In this document: piece after piece, positions 1-8,717 of the stretch
How positions within the stretch are numbered: position 1 is the stretch's first letter
Layout: every line of letters starts with the position of its first letter
Origin: Albitalea sp966211955
Lineage (GTDB): Bacteria; Pseudomonadota; Gammaproteobacteria; Burkholderiales; Burkholderiaceae_C
Length of the DNA stretch: 64,000 bases
Direction of reading: 5' to 3'
Assembly (NCBI GenBank): GCA_966211955.1
Contig: CBIHOF010000010.1
Coordinates: forward strand, 1 to 64,000
Translations under genes and position numbers: made by a program
The notes under the pieces: generated by a model
The model's input: the letters and a program-made list of their open reading frames with translations, nothing else
What the model was told of the DNA's origin: nothing
Database searches by the model: none

Positions 1-16
1 AGGCTATTAATGCTCA

Positions 17-50
17 CCCCTCGTCACTCCACAGTGACGAGGGGTTTTGC
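17..50 (+). terminator. Rho-independent terminator
   Basis: A perfect 11-bp stem (17-27 pairs with 34-44) with a 6-nt loop is followed by TTTTGCTTTT. The T-rich side is on the + strand, so it ends a transcript entering from the left of the window. It is not well placed to end the leftward rbs operon, which stops at 277. Bases 60-276 hold nothing I recognise. Confidence 0.85.
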
Positions 51-276
51 TTTTGCGGCGCGAGTTTGCACTGCAGATGCCCTGCGGTTGGCCGCAATGC
101 CCTGATTATTGGATTGCGTGATCAGCGCGGCACAGTTCCTTGCTAGGCAAGGGTCAGCGGCGGTACCGAGTACGGCGCGTCAGGCGCTTCGCCCACGACG
201 ATTGCCTCTCTCGCAATCGCCCGCGCAAACGTCTGGTGACGGCAAATATGCTGAAAATCGCCTTGACAAGGCCCCC

Positions 277-675
277 TTAGAACACGACACCACTGGACAA
301 GACGATATTGGCGTAGGGCGTGAACTCCCCCGTGCGCACCACCGTCTTGGCGCCTACGCTTCGCCGCTTCAATTTCGCGTGTGTTTCGGTTTGCAGAGGC
401 TGTGCATGCGGCAGGCGATCGCCGATGGCTTGCGCCAGTGTCGGATTCCCACGGGCAAGTTCCTCGGCGATCCACGCTTTCTCCACATGCATCTCGGCGA
501 GGATCGCTTCGAGCACGTCGAGCAGCCGTGGCACGTTTTGCGTGACAGCGAGGTCGATGCAGCGTACGCCGGGCGGGACCGGCAGACCTGCATCGCCGAC
601 CACGATGGTGTCGCCGTGGCCGAGGCCGGCGATCAGGTGCGACAGTTCGGCGTGCAGGAGCTTGCCTTTTTTCAC
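277..675 (-). CDS. rbsD: D-ribose pyranase RbsD
   Basis: This 132-residue cytoplasmic mutarotase interconverts the beta-pyranose and beta-furanose forms of D-ribose, so that imported sugar can be phosphorylated by ribokinase. The N-terminal block GLGHGDTIVVGDAGLPVP carries the catalytic histidine near residue 20. The C-terminal TGEFTPYANIVL block is the ribose-binding end. The length is close to the usual 131-139 residues. It is the last gene of the leftward ribose operon. Its ATG overlaps the rbsK stop as ATGA, which implies translational coupling. Confidence 0.95.
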   Translation of the reverse strand: MKKGKLLHAELSHLIAGLGHGDTIVVGDAGLPVPPGVRCIDLAVTQNVPRLLDVLEAILAEMHVEKAWIAEELARGNPTLAQAIGDRLPHAQPLQTETHAKLKRRSVGAKTVVRTGEFTPYANIVLSSGVVF

Positions 676-1559
676 GCCAGCTCCTCCCGTCGCGGCATGG
701 CGCTCATGGCGCCCTCGCGCGTGACGCTGATCGCTGCTGCGTGGACCGCAACCTCAACCGCACGCATCAACGGGGTTCCGTCAACCAAGCTCGCCGCCAG
801 AGCGCCGACAAAGGTGTCTCCCGCGCCCGTCGTGTCGACCGCGCGAACGGCCGGTGCACGAACTACGGTGGGCTCGAGCCCCGAAACCATCACCCCGTCT
901 GCCCCGAGGGTCATCAATACATGGCGCGGGCCGAGCTTTTGCAAGGTCCGCACTGTGTCCACGTGGCTCCCAGCAGCGCCCGCCAGCGCTGCCGCTTCCG
1001 TCTCGTTCGGTACGAGATAGTCGATGGCCTCGAGCAAGTGCAGCGGCAACGCGCCGGCTGGTGCCGGATTCAGCAGCACCGGCACGCCCGCCACCCGAGC
1101 AATGCCCACCGCTTCCTCAATTGCATCGAGTGGCACCTCCAGCTGGCACACCAGCAACGCCGCGGCCTGGATCAACCCGGCTGCAGCTCGCACATGGCCC
1201 ACTGTCACTTGGCCGTTCGCACCGGCGGACAGCACGATGGTGTTCTCGCCATGATCGTCCACGGCGATCATCGCCACGCCCGTCGGCACCCCGGCCAGCA
1301 CCTGCAGATTCGCCAGGCCTATGCCTTCGGCATGCAACACGGCCATGGCCTCGCGCCCCAGCTCATCATCGCCAACGCAGCCGATGAAGTCGACCGCCGC
1401 GCCCATGCGCGCCGCCGCTACCGCCTGGTTGGCACCCTTGCCGCCGGGCCACCGCCGCATGTCGCTGCCTCGCACCGTTTCTCCGGGCGAGGGCAACCTC
1501 TGGCAGCGTACGACCAGGTCCATGTTGACGCTGCCCAGGACCACGATTCGGCCCTTCAT
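672..1559 (-). CDS. rbsK: Ribokinase RbsK
   Basis: This PfkB-family kinase phosphorylates D-ribose with ATP to ribose 5-phosphate. The 295-residue protein begins MKGRIVVLGSVNMDLVVRC. It has the substrate-binding GGKGANQAVAAARMGA block near residues 40-55 and the TTGAGDTFVGAL motif near residue 250, which holds the catalytic aspartate and anion hole. The frame is open about 156 codons further upstream, but that part translates to low-complexity sequence antisense-like to the regulator gene. The ATG at 1559, overlapping the regulator stop by ATGA, is the sensible start. It sits between the regulator and rbsD. Confidence 0.95.
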   Translation of the reverse strand: MKGRIVVLGSVNMDLVVRCQRLPSPGETVRGSDMRRWPGGKGANQAVAAARMGAAVDFIGCVGDDELGREAMAVLHAEGIGLANLQVLAGVPTGVAMIAVDDHGENTIVLSAGANGQVTVGHVRAAAGLIQAAALLVCQLEVPLDAIEEAVGIARVAGVPVLLNPAPAGALPLHLLEAIDYLVPNETEAAALAGAAGSHVDTVRTLQKLGPRHVLMTLGADGVMVSGLEPTVVRAPAVRAVDTTGAGDTFVGALAASLVDGTPLMRAVEVAVHAAAISVTREGAMSAMPRREELA

Positions 1560-2566
1560 GGCTGGCCCTGCCAGCGGCCGCTGGATTGCCTCACGCACAG
1601 CTTGGGCTGCAGGATCTCGCGCTGAAGGGCGCGGCCCGGCTCGGCGATGCGCTCCAGCAGCAGGCGTGCCGCGAGCTCGCCAGTCTGGTGCTTGGGTTGC
1701 ACCACGGTCGTGAGCGGCGGGTTGCTGTAAGCAGCCAGGGCAATGTCGTCGAAACCCACCACCGACACATCGCGCGGAATCACGAGGCCACCTTGAGCAG
1801 CCGCACAGATGGCGCCGATGGCCATCAGGTCGTTGGACGCGAAGACGGCGCTCGGTCGCTCCGACAGCGCAAGGAGCGACCTCATGGCACCATGCCCCCC
1901 TTCGCTCGTGAAATCTCCGGTCCTCAGCAGCCTGTTGTCCACGCCGATGCCGGCTTCGTTCAAAGCCCGTTGATAACCTTGAACCCGTTGCCGCGAAGGC
2001 GACAAAGCCTGTGGCCCCGCGATGCACGCGATGCGCGAATGACCCAACTCCAGCAGATGACGCGTGGCGAGGTAGCCGCCCGCCTCATGATTCACCTCCA
2101 CGAGATCGGCCGCAAGGTCGTCGATCTCACGGTCTACCACCACCTGCGGCATTGATGCGCTGCGCAGCGTGTCCAGCAGCTCAAGATCGCTGCCCGACGA
2201 CAGCACGATCAGCCCGTCGATCTGCTTCTCGCTGAGAACACGCACGTAGGTCCCTTGCTTGTGCGGGTCGTCGTCGCTGTTGCACAGGATGACGTTAAAG
2301 CCCGCCTCGAAGCAGGTGTCCTCGATGCCGCGGATGATCTCGGCGAAGTAGGGGTTGGAGTTGTTGGGGATCATCATCCCCACCGTGTGGGTACGGCTGC
2401 TCTTGAGGCTTCTTGCCAGCGCGCTCGGCACATAGTTGAGCGCCTCGATTGCCTGCTGCACGCGCAGCCGCGAGCTCTCACTCACGAAGCGCGTCCCGTT
2501 GATCACATGCGACACCGTCGTGATCGACACGTTGGCATGCTGTGCCACGTCCTTGATCGTCGTCAT
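1556..2566 (-). CDS. rbsR: LacI-family transcriptional regulator of the ribose operon (RbsR-like)
   Basis: This 336-residue LacI/GalR regulator has the N-terminal helix-turn-helix TTIKDVAQHANVSITTVSHVING (residues 2-24), a hinge helix around ALARSLKSSRT, and a periplasmic-binding-protein-like effector domain (about 60-330). Most likely it binds ribose or a phosphate of it and controls the operon through the palindrome at 6143-6158. It is encoded inside the operon between rbsC and rbsK, with 4-bp overlaps on both sides, so it would be produced with its own targets. The RbsR assignment comes from context; sequence alone gives only LacI family. Confidence 0.88.
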   Translation of the reverse strand: MTTIKDVAQHANVSITTVSHVINGTRFVSESSRLRVQQAIEALNYVPSALARSLKSSRTHTVGMMIPNNSNPYFAEIIRGIEDTCFEAGFNVILCNSDDDPHKQGTYVRVLSEKQIDGLIVLSSGSDLELLDTLRSASMPQVVVDREIDDLAADLVEVNHEAGGYLATRHLLELGHSRIACIAGPQALSPSRQRVQGYQRALNEAGIGVDNRLLRTGDFTSEGGHGAMRSLLALSERPSAVFASNDLMAIGAICAAAQGGLVIPRDVSVVGFDDIALAAYSNPPLTTVVQPKHQTGELAARLLLERIAEPGRALQREILQPKLCVRQSSGRWQGQP

Positions 2567-3573
2567 GCATCGCGCCTCGTGAGCCGGGCGCGGATCACGT
2601 CCAGGATCACCGCGAGGATGATGACCGCGCCCGTGACCATCTGTCGCAGGAAGTCGCTCATGCCGATGAGGATGAGGCCATTGGCCAGCACGCCGATGAT
2701 GCAGGCACCCAGCAGCGTTCCGATGATGGAACCACGCCCGCCCGACAAGCTCGTGCCGCCGATGATGACCGCGGCGATCGCGTTGAGCTCGAAGCCGATG
2801 CCCACGATGGGGCTCGCGATCGTCAGCCGCGCCATGTAGACCACCGCGCCAATGCCCACCGCCACGCCCGCGATGACGAAGGCCGCCACCTTGATGGCTT
2901 TCACCGGATGCCCTGCGAGCCGCACTGCTTCCTCGTTGTTGCCGATGGCGTAGACAAGCCGTCCGAACACGGTTCGGTTCAGCACGAACCAGCCGATCGC
3001 CACCAGCAAGAGCGCGACAAGAAACAGCGCCGGAATCCCCGCGAAAGTCGCGGTCCCGAACTCGTTGAAGGCATCCGGAAACTCATAGATCGTGCGCGCC
3101 TGCGTCCATTGCAGCGCCGCACCGCGCGCCACGTTGAGCATGCCCAGCGTGACGATGAAAGAAGGGATGGACCAGGCCGCTGAAATGGCCCCGTTGGCCA
3201 GCCCACACAGTGCGCCCACGCCCACGCTCGCCACCACCGCAAGCCCAATGGCTGCGGGTTCGGACAACCCCTCGGCCTTGAGCACCGTGCCGGCCACCAC
3301 CGCGCACAACGCCATCACCGAGCCCACCGACAGGTCGATGCCGCCGATGAGGATCACGAAGGTCATCCCCACCGCGAGGATGATGTTGATCGAGATCTGC
3401 GTGAAGATGTTGGTGATGTTGCTCGCCGTGAGAAAGATCGGCGACAGCGCGGCGAAGACCGCCACCAGCACCAGCAAGGCGATGCCGATGCCCGCTTCGC
3501 GCAACACCAGGGCGCTGCCGCGGCGCCAATGGCCGGGCGAGGAGGGCGCCGCGGCTTCAAGCGGCTCGGACAT
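2563..3573 (-). CDS. rbsC: Ribose ABC transporter permease RbsC
   Basis: This inner-membrane permease of a sugar ABC importer (AraH/RbsC family) has 336 residues and about ten hydrophobic segments. The glycine-rich GGIDLSVGSVMAL and VIIGGTSLSGGRGSIIGTLLGA blocks are typical of the family. The ATG at 3573 (MSEPLEAAAPSS) was chosen. The longer frame adds a 26-residue non-hydrophobic tail lying inside rbsA. The chosen start overlaps the rbsA end by 17 bp, and the stop overlaps the regulator start by ATGA. Confidence 0.93.
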   Translation of the reverse strand: MSEPLEAAAPSSPGHWRRGSALVLREAGIGIALLVLVAVFAALSPIFLTASNITNIFTQISINIILAVGMTFVILIGGIDLSVGSVMALCAVVAGTVLKAEGLSEPAAIGLAVVASVGVGALCGLANGAISAAWSIPSFIVTLGMLNVARGAALQWTQARTIYEFPDAFNEFGTATFAGIPALFLVALLLVAIGWFVLNRTVFGRLVYAIGNNEEAVRLAGHPVKAIKVAAFVIAGVAVGIGAVVYMARLTIASPIVGIGFELNAIAAVIIGGTSLSGGRGSIIGTLLGACIIGVLANGLILIGMSDFLRQMVTGAVIILAVILDVIRARLTRRDA

Positions 3574-5107
3574 GGTCGGTGTCTGCACTTCGCAGGTACT
3601 CCTGGTAGGCCATCGCAAGGATGGCTTCTTCATCGAAATCCGGCCGGGCAACTTCGCCCGCCAGTGTGCCTTTGCTGAGCACCAGCATTCGGTCGCACAG
3701 GCCCATCAGCTCACGCAGGTCGGACGACACCACGAGCAGCGCGACGCCATCGTCTGCCATGCGTTGCAGCAGCGTGTGGATCTCGGCCTTGGCGCCCACG
3801 TCGACGCCGCGCGTGGGCTCGTCGAGGATGAGCACGCGCGGCCGACGCTGCAGCCACTTCGCAAGCACGACCTTCTGCTGGTTGCCGCCCGAGAGTTGGC
3901 GCGCATGCTGCTGCACACCCGACATGCGAATGCGCAGGTCATCTCCCGCCTGCCGCGCGATGCGGGTTTCCTCGTCACGCCGCAGCAACCCGCGGCTCGA
4001 CACCGATCGCAAGCTGGCCAGGCTGACGTTGGCAGCAATCGGCATGTCCAGCACCAGGCCTTCGTCCTTGCGGTTTTCCGTCAGCAAGCAGATGCCTGCC
4101 TGTAGCGCATCCTGCGGCGCGGCGATGTTCACGGGCCGACCGTCGCGCAGGATCTCGCCGGCGACCCGTCGATCGGCGCCGAAGATGGCTCTCACCGTCT
4201 CCGTCCGCCCCGATCCGACCAGGCCCGCGAGGCCGACGATCTCGCCGGCATGCAGCTTCAGGTCGATGCCTCCGCGCCCGCGCTGCCCTGCGAAGCGCAG
4301 CCCACGCACTTCAAGCGCCGGAGTGCCTCTGCCGGCTGGCCGCGTCGCAGCCGCGCGGCCTTGTTCAACACCACGCCCCACCATCTGCCGCACCAGTTCA
4401 TCGGGGCTGGTCTGCGACATCGGCACCGTCTGGATGTGCCGCCCGTTGCGCAGCACCGTGACGCTGTCGCAGACCTCGAACAACTCCTCGAGGTGATGCG
4501 ACACGAACACCACCGCCACGCCCTCGTCGCGCAGCTGCCGCATGATGGCCAGCAGCTGGCGCGTCTCGCGCGGGGTGAGGGTGGCGGTGGGCTCGTCCAG
4601 CACCATCACGCGGCTTTGCGCCGACAGCGCCCGGGCGATCTCGATGAGCTGCCGGTGAGCCATCCCCAGCGAAGAAACCTGGGTGGACGGGTCCAGCCCG
4701 TCCAGGCCCACGCGCGCGAGCAGCTCCTTCGCCCGACTGCGCAAGGCGCGCCGGTCCAGCAGCCCGAAGGCCTTGCGCGGGAAGTCGTCGAACAGCAGGT
4801 TCTCGGCCACGCTCATGGCCTCGAGCATCTGCAGTTCCTGGTGCACCACGCGGATGCCCGCGCGGCTCGCGTCCAGTGGCGTGCGCGGTGCATACGGTTC
4901 GCCGAAGAGCCGCATGCTGCCGGCGTCCGGCAACTCCGCACCGCCCAGGATCTTGATGAGCGTGGACTTGCCTGCGCCGTTCTCGCCGGCCAGCGCGTGG
5001 ATGCGACCGGCTTCGAGCACGAGGTCCACGCCGTCGAGCGCCACCACGCCGGGGTAGCGGCGCCCGATGCCTCGCAGTTCGATCGCGTTGGCCTGGTGGG
5101 CTGTCAT
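3557..5107 (-). CDS. rbsA: Ribose ABC transporter ATP-binding protein RbsA
   Basis: This 516-residue double-ABC ATPase powers monosaccharide import with RbsC and RbsB. The first half has Walker A GENGAGKSTLIK (about 41-52), a Walker B in VMVLDEPTA, and the family-typical sequence around the signature. The second half has a degenerate Walker A (GLVGSGRTETV), the signature LSGGNQQKVVLAKWL and Walker B VLILDEPTRGVDVG. An intact first site with an atypical second site is usual for RbsA/MglA proteins. It starts 10 nt after rbsB. Confidence 0.95.
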   Translation of the reverse strand: MTAHQANAIELRGIGRRYPGVVALDGVDLVLEAGRIHALAGENGAGKSTLIKILGGAELPDAGSMRLFGEPYAPRTPLDASRAGIRVVHQELQMLEAMSVAENLLFDDFPRKAFGLLDRRALRSRAKELLARVGLDGLDPSTQVSSLGMAHRQLIEIARALSAQSRVMVLDEPTATLTPRETRQLLAIMRQLRDEGVAVVFVSHHLEELFEVCDSVTVLRNGRHIQTVPMSQTSPDELVRQMVGRGVEQGRAAATRPAGRGTPALEVRGLRFAGQRGRGGIDLKLHAGEIVGLAGLVGSGRTETVRAIFGADRRVAGEILRDGRPVNIAAPQDALQAGICLLTENRKDEGLVLDMPIAANVSLASLRSVSSRGLLRRDEETRIARQAGDDLRIRMSGVQQHARQLSGGNQQKVVLAKWLQRRPRVLILDEPTRGVDVGAKAEIHTLLQRMADDGVALLVVSSDLRELMGLCDRMLVLSKGTLAGEVARPDFDEEAILAMAYQEYLRSADTDHVRAA

Positions 5108-5117
5108 GAACGCTCGC

Positions 5118-6083
5118 TCAGGACTTCACGTTCTTGGCAGTCACGAGCTCGATGGGCGTCTTGATCCAGCCCTTGAGCGGCTTGTTTTCCTTGCGCGCCT
5201 TGATGCCGTAGTCGATCGCGTTGGAGGCCATCTCGCTGCCGAACTGGTCGACCGTGGCGAGCACCTTGCCTTGCTTGACCAGCGGGCGAATTGCGGGGAT
5301 GTTGTCGAAGCCCACGACCTTGATCTGACCCGATTTCCCGGCCGCGTCGATGGCCTTCACCACGCCGAGCGCCATCGAGTCGTTGGCGGCCATCACGCCC
5401 TTGATGTCGGGATTGGCGGTGAGCAGGTTGGTGAACACGGCGTTGGCCTCCTCGGTTTCCCAGTGTGCCGTCTGCGAGGCGATGACGTTGAGCTTGCCGG
5501 CTTTGGCAGCTTCCTCGAAGCCGAGCTTGCGCTGCAGGGCGTTGTCCGCGCCGGGGTTGCCTTCGATGATGACGACCTTGGCGCCCGCGCCGAGCGAGCG
5601 GGCCAGCTCGTCGCCAGCCAGCTTCGCGCCGGCACGGTTGTCAGGGCCGACGAAGGCGAGGTCGATGCCGGCCTTCTTCATTGCGGCGGTGTCGAGCGCG
5701 ACGTCGAAGTTGACGACGGTGATGCCGGCCTTCAGGGCCCGCGCCACCGGTGCGACCATGGCGCGCGAGTCGGCCGGGGCGATGACGATCACGTCGTACT
5801 TCTGCGTCACGAAGTTCTCGACTGCCGCGGTCTGGGCGTCGAAGTCGGTCTCGGACTGCATGCCCACGGCCTTGAGCGCGAAGTCACCGCGCTTCTTCTC
5901 GTGGGCGATGGCGCCTTCGGTCATGTTCTTGAAGAACTCGTTGGCGAGCGACTTCATCACCAATCCGACCTTGGGCTTTTCTTGCGCAAAGGTCGGTGCA
6001 GACAAGGCAAGGGCGCTCGCGGCCGCGGCCAGCGAGATCAGGGTGAGGCGGCGAGAAATGGAACGAGAGGGCGAACGATGCAT
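5118..6083 (-). CDS. rbsB: Ribose-binding periplasmic protein RbsB
   Basis: This 321-residue periplasmic sugar-binding protein captures ribose for RbsAC. It has a classical signal peptide (residues about 1-32: arginine-rich start, LISLAAAASALALSA core, cleavage near TFA-QEK) and the periplasmic-binding-protein fold (KVGLVMKSLANEFFKNMTEG). The ATG at 6083 has an AGGAG ribosome site 6-7 nt upstream. The 38-codon upward extension has no signal-peptide character and runs into the operator. It is the first gene of the operon. Confidence 0.94.
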   Translation of the reverse strand: MHRSPSRSISRRLTLISLAAAASALALSAPTFAQEKPKVGLVMKSLANEFFKNMTEGAIAHEKKRGDFALKAVGMQSETDFDAQTAAVENFVTQKYDVIVIAPADSRAMVAPVARALKAGITVVNFDVALDTAAMKKAGIDLAFVGPDNRAGAKLAGDELARSLGAGAKVVIIEGNPGADNALQRKLGFEEAAKAGKLNVIASQTAHWETEEANAVFTNLLTANPDIKGVMAANDSMALGVVKAIDAAGKSGQIKVVGFDNIPAIRPLVKQGKVLATVDQFGSEMASNAIDYGIKARKENKPLKGWIKTPIELVTAKNVKS

Positions 6084-6130
6084 GCGGGTCTCCTGGGTTT
6101 TTCCGGCGTTCGGCGACGGTCCGTGACGCT

Positions 6131-6158
6131 GCGCAAACGTTGGCGCAAACGTTTGCGC
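6131..6158. promoter_or_regulatory. LacI-family operator upstream of the ribose operon
   Basis: A perfect 16-bp palindrome GCGCAAACGTTTGCGC (6143-6158) lies 60 bp upstream of the rbsB start. An extra half-site GCGCAAACGTT (6131-6141) abuts it. The central CG with AAAC/GTTT arms is characteristic of LacI/GalR operators. It is the obvious target of the LacI-family protein encoded in the operon. It could also affect the divergent gene at 6298. Confidence 0.8.
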
Positions 6159-6297
6159 GGATTTTGCGCAGATTCTTGGCGCCGTGTCTCCGGGCAAACC
6201 CGCAGGCGCGGGATGACCCTGGGAACGTGTCCGGATCTGGCGAGAGGCATGGCCGCGTCCACCCTAGACTGCGCATCCCCAACGCAGAAAGGAACCC

Positions 6298-7086
6298 ATG
6301 AAGTCCCAGCTAGAAAAGGCCATTGCACTGCGCTCGCTGCACGAGCGTCCCGGCTGCTTCGTCATCGCGAACGCATGGGATGCAGGTTCCGCCCGCATGC
6401 TGTCCGATGAGGGATTCGAGGCGCTGGCGACTTCCAGCGGTGCATCGGCCGCTGCAGTCGGCAAATCAGACGGACAGCTCAGCCGCGACGAGGTGCTCGC
6501 GCACCTTCGGGTGCTTGCCGACGCGACGGAGCTGCCGGTGTCGGCCGACCTCGAGAACGGCATGAGCGACACGATCGAGGGCATCGCCGAGACCTTCCGT
6601 CTTGCCGTGGCTGCCGGCGTCGTGGGTGGCTCCATCGAAGACGGACCCCGCGGCAGCGACAGCCTGTACGACATCGGCGAAGCCGTCCAGCGGGTCGCCG
6701 CCGCGCGAGAGGCGACGCGTGCGCTGCCGTTCCCCTTCACGCTGACGGCACGTTGCGAAGGCTTTCTTCGGGGGCGCCGTGATGTGAATGAGACCATCGT
6801 TCGCCTCAAGGCCTACGAGGCGGCAGGAGCAGACGTGCTCTTCGCGCCGGGCCTGCAGACACTCAACGAAGTGGGGGCGGTGTGCCGCGCATTGAGCCGC
6901 CCGGTGAACTATATGATCGGCATTCCGGGCCGCTCGTTCACGCTGCAGCAACTGGCTGACGCCGGCGTGAAGCGTGTGAGCCTCGCGGGGTCGCTGTACC
7001 GCTCGGCGATGAATGCAGCACGGTCGGCAGCTCGCGAGATTCGCTCGCAAGGCACGTTCTCGTACGTCGATTCGGCACGGCGTTGA
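6298..7086 (+). CDS. Isocitrate lyase/PEP mutase family protein
   Basis: This 262-residue cytoplasmic protein belongs to the isocitrate lyase/phosphoenolpyruvate mutase superfamily, which makes or breaks C-C or P-C bonds next to a carboxylate in a (beta/alpha)8 barrel. Visible landmarks are FVIANAWDAGSARML near residue 21, the metal-binding PVSADLENG loop near 80, GGSIEDG near 105, and LTARCEGFL near 150. The substrate cannot be read from the sequence. Oxaloacetate decarboxylase or methylisocitrate-lyase-like activity is possible. GAAAGGAA lies just before the ATG. It is divergent from rbsB and ends at a hairpin. Confidence 0.8.
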   Translation: MKSQLEKAIALRSLHERPGCFVIANAWDAGSARMLSDEGFEALATSSGASAAAVGKSDGQLSRDEVLAHLRVLADATELPVSADLENGMSDTIEGIAETFRLAVAAGVVGGSIEDGPRGSDSLYDIGEAVQRVAAAREATRALPFPFTLTARCEGFLRGRRDVNETIVRLKAYEAAGADVLFAPGLQTLNEVGAVCRALSRPVNYMIGIPGRSFTLQQLADAGVKRVSLAGSLYRSAMNAARSAAREIRSQGTFSYVDSARR

Positions 7087-7094
7087 TCTCGACG

Positions 7095-7129
7095 GGCGCC
7101 TGGCTTCGCCCCAGGCCAAGCCAGGCGCC
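7095..7129. terminator. Hairpin terminator between convergent genes
   Basis: A 12-bp perfect stem (7095-7106 with 7118-7129) and an 11-nt loop lie between two convergent stop codons. TTAGCTT follows on the + strand. It probably serves mainly the rightward mutase-family gene, because no T-run follows on the minus strand. Confidence 0.65.
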
Positions 7130-7903
7130 TTAGCTTCCGCCGAACCAGTTGTAGCCCTGGTTCTCCCAATAGCCGCCCGGGTACGTGTTGGTCACGAACA
7201 TCGCCTTGATGTGCTTCGGGTTCTTGTAGCCCAGCTTGGTCGGCATGCGCAGCTTCATCGGAAAGCCGTACTTGGGCGGCAGCACCTGGCCGTCATAGCG
7301 CAGGGTCAGCAAGGTCTGCGGATGCAGCGCGGTGGGCATGTCGATGCTCGTGAAATAGTCGTCGGCGCACTTGAAGCCGATGTACTTCGCCGTGAGGTCG
7401 GCACCGATGCGCTTGAGGAAAGTCGAGAAGGGCACGCCGCCCCACTTGCCGATGGCGCTCCAGCCCTCGACGCAGATGTGCCGAGTGATCTGGTCGGCCT
7501 GGGGCAGGGCGTTCAACTCATCGAGCGTCCATGCATGCCTGTCCGCCACCATGCCGCCCACTTCGAGCGAGTACGACGCGGCGTCCACCTGCCGCACCCG
7601 CTCGATGCCGTAGTAGGCGTTGAACGGAAACGGCCGCGTGATCATCGCGTCGGTGTAGGTCGGAGCGAGCCGTTCCGAGTCGAAGAGCTTGGCTTGCACG
7701 TCGTCGTTGAACCGTGACATTGCGGCCAGCGCGCGCTCGACCGAATTCCCGTCGTTCAGCGAGCAGCCGGTGAGCATGGACAGCCCGCCAAGCGTCAGCG
7801 ATCGCCGCAGGAAGAGGCGTCGCGCCGAGGCCGGTAGATGCCGCATCGCTTCCTTGAGGACGGCATCGGCATCGATGCCAAGCCTCGGTGGTGGTCGGAT
7901 CAT
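7130..7903 (-). CDS. Molybdopterin-dependent sulfite-oxidase-fold oxidoreductase (MsrP/YedY-like), Tat lipoprotein
   Basis: This is a 257-residue oxidoreductase of the sulfite oxidase fold. The N-terminal ARRLFLRRSLTLGG is a twin-arginine-type signal, and LSMLTGC right after it is a lipobox, so the folded enzyme is probably exported and lipid-anchored. HICVEGWSAIGKWGGV holds the conserved cysteine that ligates molybdenum. LRMPTKLGYKNPKHIK lies near the C terminus. Relatives include the methionine sulfoxide reductase catalytic subunit MsrP, but the substrate here is unknown. The ATG at 7903 is preceded by AAGGGGA. It lies 47 nt downstream of the cytochrome b gene, a likely electron-transfer partner. 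Confidence 0.85.
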   Translation of the reverse strand: MIRPPPRLGIDADAVLKEAMRHLPASARRLFLRRSLTLGGLSMLTGCSLNDGNSVERALAAMSRFNDDVQAKLFDSERLAPTYTDAMITRPFPFNAYYGIERVRQVDAASYSLEVGGMVADRHAWTLDELNALPQADQITRHICVEGWSAIGKWGGVPFSTFLKRIGADLTAKYIGFKCADDYFTSIDMPTALHPQTLLTLRYDGQVLPPKYGFPMKLRMPTKLGYKNPKHIKAMFVTNTYPGGYWENQGYNWFGGS

Positions 7904-7950
7904 GCCCCGTTCCCCTTGCTCTTCAATGCCTGGCCTTTTGCCGTCGCCAT

Positions 7951-8547
7951 TCAACGCCCCCGGATCATCGCAACCAGCGTGCGAGGGACCAGCGCCACCA
8001 TCACCAGATGCACCGCGATGAAGGCCACCAGCAGGCTCATCGCGAAGAAGTGGACGCGGCGGGCGCCTTCGTAGCCCGCCATCAATTCGCGCAGCAGCGG
8101 GAACTGCACCGACTTCCACAGCACCAGCCCGGAGAGCACGAGCGCGACGAGGTCAAGCACGATGAACAGATAAGCCGCCCGCTGCACCGCGTTGTAGTGG
8201 CGCAGGTCGTCATGGGCCAGCCGGCCGGCCAGGGCTGCACGCACGTCGGCCCAGAGGCTGCGGGGGCTGACCGGCAGGAACTTGCTTCGGAAGCGGCCGC
8301 TTCCCAGGTTCAGCAGCAGGTAGAGCAGCCCATTGACGGCCAGCAGCCACATCGCCGCAAAGTGCCACTGCAAGGCACCGCCCAGCCAGCCGCCGAGCGT
8401 GATGCCGTTCGGAATGCTGAACCCCCACAGCGGCGAGGCGTTGAAGATGCGCCATCCACTCAACAGCATCAGCACCACGGCGATGGCGTTGACCCAATGA
8501 GTCAGCCGCAGCCACGCGGGGTGAACAAGGGTGTCGCTTGAGGTCAT
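7951..8547 (-). CDS. Cytochrome b561/b-type membrane subunit
   Basis: This 198-residue inner-membrane protein has four predicted helices. Histidines suited to bis-haem ligation lie in RLTHWVNAIAVVLMLLSGW (helix 1), LQWHFAAMWLLAVNGLLY (helix 2) and the C-terminal VHFFAMSLLVAFIAVHLVMV. It belongs to the YodB/cytochrome b561 group. It probably passes electrons from quinol to the exported molybdoenzyme encoded immediately downstream, the job MsrQ does for MsrP. The ATG at 8547 begins MTSSDTLVHPAWLRL. The upward extension is arginine-rich non-membrane sequence and was dropped. Confidence 0.85.
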   Translation of the reverse strand: MTSSDTLVHPAWLRLTHWVNAIAVVLMLLSGWRIFNASPLWGFSIPNGITLGGWLGGALQWHFAAMWLLAVNGLLYLLLNLGSGRFRSKFLPVSPRSLWADVRAALAGRLAHDDLRHYNAVQRAAYLFIVLDLVALVLSGLVLWKSVQFPLLRELMAGYEGARRVHFFAMSLLVAFIAVHLVMVALVPRTLVAMIRGR

Positions 8548-8717
8548 GTCGTGGCCAGTCGAATGGGCGGATGCGCTGGCGCGACGAGTATGCACCGCCC
8601 GTGCTCGACGGGGGGGCTGGGGGAACCCGATGAGCGGCGACGCACGCCGGCTGCGCGTCGGCTCGCGGAACACCACTTGCCCGCCCAAACCATCGACCAC
8701 GCACACGGAGCACCACG

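Noticed and set aside
1..16. Possible tRNA end before the first terminator
   Set aside because: Only 16 bases are visible and no CCA or T-arm can be identified.
672..2027. A longer ribokinase reading frame (451 codons)
   Set aside because: The first 156 codons overlap the LacI-type gene in another frame and lack homology; the ATG at 1559 gives a normal ribokinase.
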